Shown piece by piece: positions 6,964 to 7,777 of a DNA stretch of 7,777 bases. Origin of the DNA: Nitrospinota bacterium (GTDB lineage Bacteria; Nitrospirota; Thermodesulfovibrionia; Thermodesulfovibrionales; UBA1546); assembly GCA_018896985.1 (NCBI GenBank), contig JAHILQ010000042.1, forward strand, positions 1 through 7,777, given 5' to 3'. A model generated the notes under the pieces. It was not told the origin of the DNA and ran no database searches. It was given only the letters and a program-made list of their open reading frames with translations. Made by a program: the position numbers and the translations under genes. How positions within the stretch are numbered: the first letter of the stretch is position 1; each line of letters starts with the position of its first letter.

Positions 6964-7777
6964 GTGAAGAGGTCAACAGAGCAACAGAGCAGTAGAGCAA
7001 TAGAGCAGCAGGAAGATACAACTGCAAAGACTTTTTCTTTAACTGCTGCTCTACTGGGCTACTGGGCTACTGGGCTCATCTTACTGTTCACTATTCACTA
7101 TTCTCTATTCACTTCTGCTTATGCTTTTGATGCAAATAAAAAGATTCTTCCCAACGGGCTTACAGTTTTGCACTCTGAAAAACACAATCTGCCTATTGTC
7201 ATGATTACCGTGATAGTAAAAGCCGGACTGCTTGACGAGCCAAAAGAAAAGGCAGGACTTGCTCATCTTACTTCAGAACTTCTTGATGAAGGCACTAAAA
7301 AAAGAAAGTCATCTGAGATAAGCGAAGAAATTGAATTTATGGGTGCAGGGCTTGGTGCCTCGGCAGGAGGCGATTACACAACTATAACGTTTTCCGTGCT
7401 TAAAAAAGACATCGAAAAGGGTTTTGAGCTTTTCTCCGATATAATCCTGAACCCTGTATTCCCACAGGAAGAACTTGACAGGAAAAGAGAACTAATAAAA
7501 GGCTCTCTGAAACAAAGAGAGGAAGACCCATCTTTTCTTGCAGAGCGTTCATTTAACAAAGAGGTCTTCGGAGAACATCCTTACGGCAGGCTTGTGGAAG
7601 GATCGACAGAAACCCTTTCAGAAATAACACGGGAAGACCTTTTGAGATTTCATTTAAAATATTTCATCCCCAACAATGCGATACTTTCAGTTGTCGGAAA
7701 CCTTACCCCTGCTGAATTAAATTCTCTTATTAAAAAACATCTTGATTCATGGAAAATAGCTGAACTGCCTGAGAGGA
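6964..7777 (+). CDS. M16 family protease-like protein, probable non-catalytic partner subunit (3' end outside window)
   Basis: 271 codons are visible and the frame is still open at the window edge. The GTG start has a good AGGAG site. The first 25 or so residues are polar and Gln-rich (STEQQSSRAIEQQ). A hydrophobic stretch (about 26-50, with LLGYWATGLILLF) ends in SAYA, a likely signal-peptidase site near residue 54. The M16 domain begins at KKILPNGLTVL (59-69). Where the active subunit has HLLEH, this protein has HLTSE (101-105) in AGLAHLTSELLDEGT, so the second zinc histidine is lost. Later family features are kept: ITREDLLRFHLKYFIPNNAI (221-240) and VVGNLTP (243-249). Inactive M16 partners paired with an HxxEH subunit are known, for example mitochondrial processing peptidase and the Sphingomonas A1 pair; the pair probably forms such a heterodimer here. 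The Arg/Tyr pair expected in this subunit lies beyond the window. The first 50 codons are built from repeat DNA. Confidence 0.88.
   Translation, partial: MKRSTEQQSSRAIEQQEDTTAKTFSLTAALLGYWATGLILLFTIHYSLFTSAYAFDANKKILPNGLTVLHSEKHNLPIVMITVIVKAGLLDEPKEKAGLAHLTSELLDEGTKKRKSSEISEEIEFMGAGLGASAGGDYTTITFSVLKKDIEKGFELFSDIILNPVFPQEELDRKRELIKGSLKQREEDPSFLAERSFNKEVFGEHPYGRLVEGSTETLSEITREDLLRFHLKYFIPNNAILSVVGNLTPAELNSLIKKHLDSWKIAELPER
6977..7008 (+). repeat. Four 8-base tandem repeats YAGAGCAR (left arm of an inverted pair)
   Basis: Four units in a row: CAGAGCAA, CAGAGCAG, TAGAGCAA, TAGAGCAG. They lie just after the GTG start of the second M16 gene and encode its Gln/Ser-rich leader. On the opposite strand the units read CTRYTGCT-like, matching the array at 7043-7074. 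TAGAGCAGCAG at 7001-7011 is perfectly complementary to 7043-7053. Confidence 0.85.
7043..7074 (+). repeat. 8-base tandem repeats CTGCTGCT plus three CTACTGGG (right arm)
   Basis: CTGCTGCT is followed by three exact CTACTGGG units (7051-7074). With the array at 6977-7011 it forms an imperfect inverted repeat around a 31-base loop, with an 11-base perfect inner stem. In the second M16 gene it encodes AALLGYWATG, part of the hydrophobic signal-peptide core. Confidence 0.85.
7087..7114 (+). repeat. Four 7-base tandem repeats TTCACTA
   Basis: Units are TTCACTA, TTCACTA, TTCTCTA, TTCACTT, the last two each with one change. The period is not a multiple of three, yet the frame stays open and gives FTIHYSLFTS, the end of the signal peptide. 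The array resembles the short tandemly repeated repetitive (STRR) heptamers described in cyanobacteria in style only. Confidence 0.85.

Noticed and set aside
6785..7027. Minus-strand open frame over the junction of the M16 genes
   Set aside because: It is antisense to two recognised genes. Its Leu/Ser-rich sequence comes from the reverse of the repeat arrays and there is no family resemblance.
6977..7114. CRISPR array or transposon end
   Set aside because: The units are 7-8 bases, contiguous and without spacers, and there is no transposase or flanking target duplication.

Overview
The window looks like a piece of a Gram-negative, probably anaerobic or thermotolerant bacterial genome. The secreted M16 protease pair and its codon style recall Nitrospirota or deltaproteobacterial-type lineages, but this placement is weak and rests on general impression only. 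It divides at about position 5600 into two divergent transcription units with different base composition. The left, minus-strand part is AT-richer and looks like an accessory defence island. The right, plus-strand part is richer in GC and looks like ordinary chromosomal genes.

Left unit (minus strand, read right to left). A promoter near 5557-5584 precedes a 98-residue protein that is only the N-terminal helix-hairpin-helix part of RadC (UPF0758), with no JAB/MPN peptidase-like domain. Its stop overlaps by 8 bases the start of a 1176-residue single-chain restriction-modification enzyme: an N-terminal PD-(D/E)xK-type nuclease domain, an N6-adenine methyltransferase core with NPPY, then a TaqI-like target-recognition region. 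Then comes a 487-residue protein with a Cys/His N-terminus, a run of pentapeptide repeats and a C-terminal pair of membrane helices. Directly after its stop codon lies a 38-codon remnant of a second copy of the restriction enzyme's C-terminus, so the pentapeptide gene is bracketed by two diverged direct copies of the restriction gene's 3' end. Beyond both copies a short tail is conserved in another reading frame, which suggests that the enzyme's C-terminus has been shortened by slippage in a T run.

Right unit (plus strand). Two consecutive M16 zinc-protease-family genes. The first is complete, exported and has the HxxEH zinc site. The second starts with GTG right after the first and runs off the window; its zinc site is degenerate, so the pair probably forms an active/inactive heterodimer in the periplasm. 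The second gene's N-terminus, including its signal peptide, is encoded largely by short tandem repeats: an inverted pair of 8-base repeat arrays followed by a 7-base repeat array.

No tRNA, rRNA, CRISPR array, transposase or convincing terminator was seen. There is no gene-free stretch longer than 300 bases.
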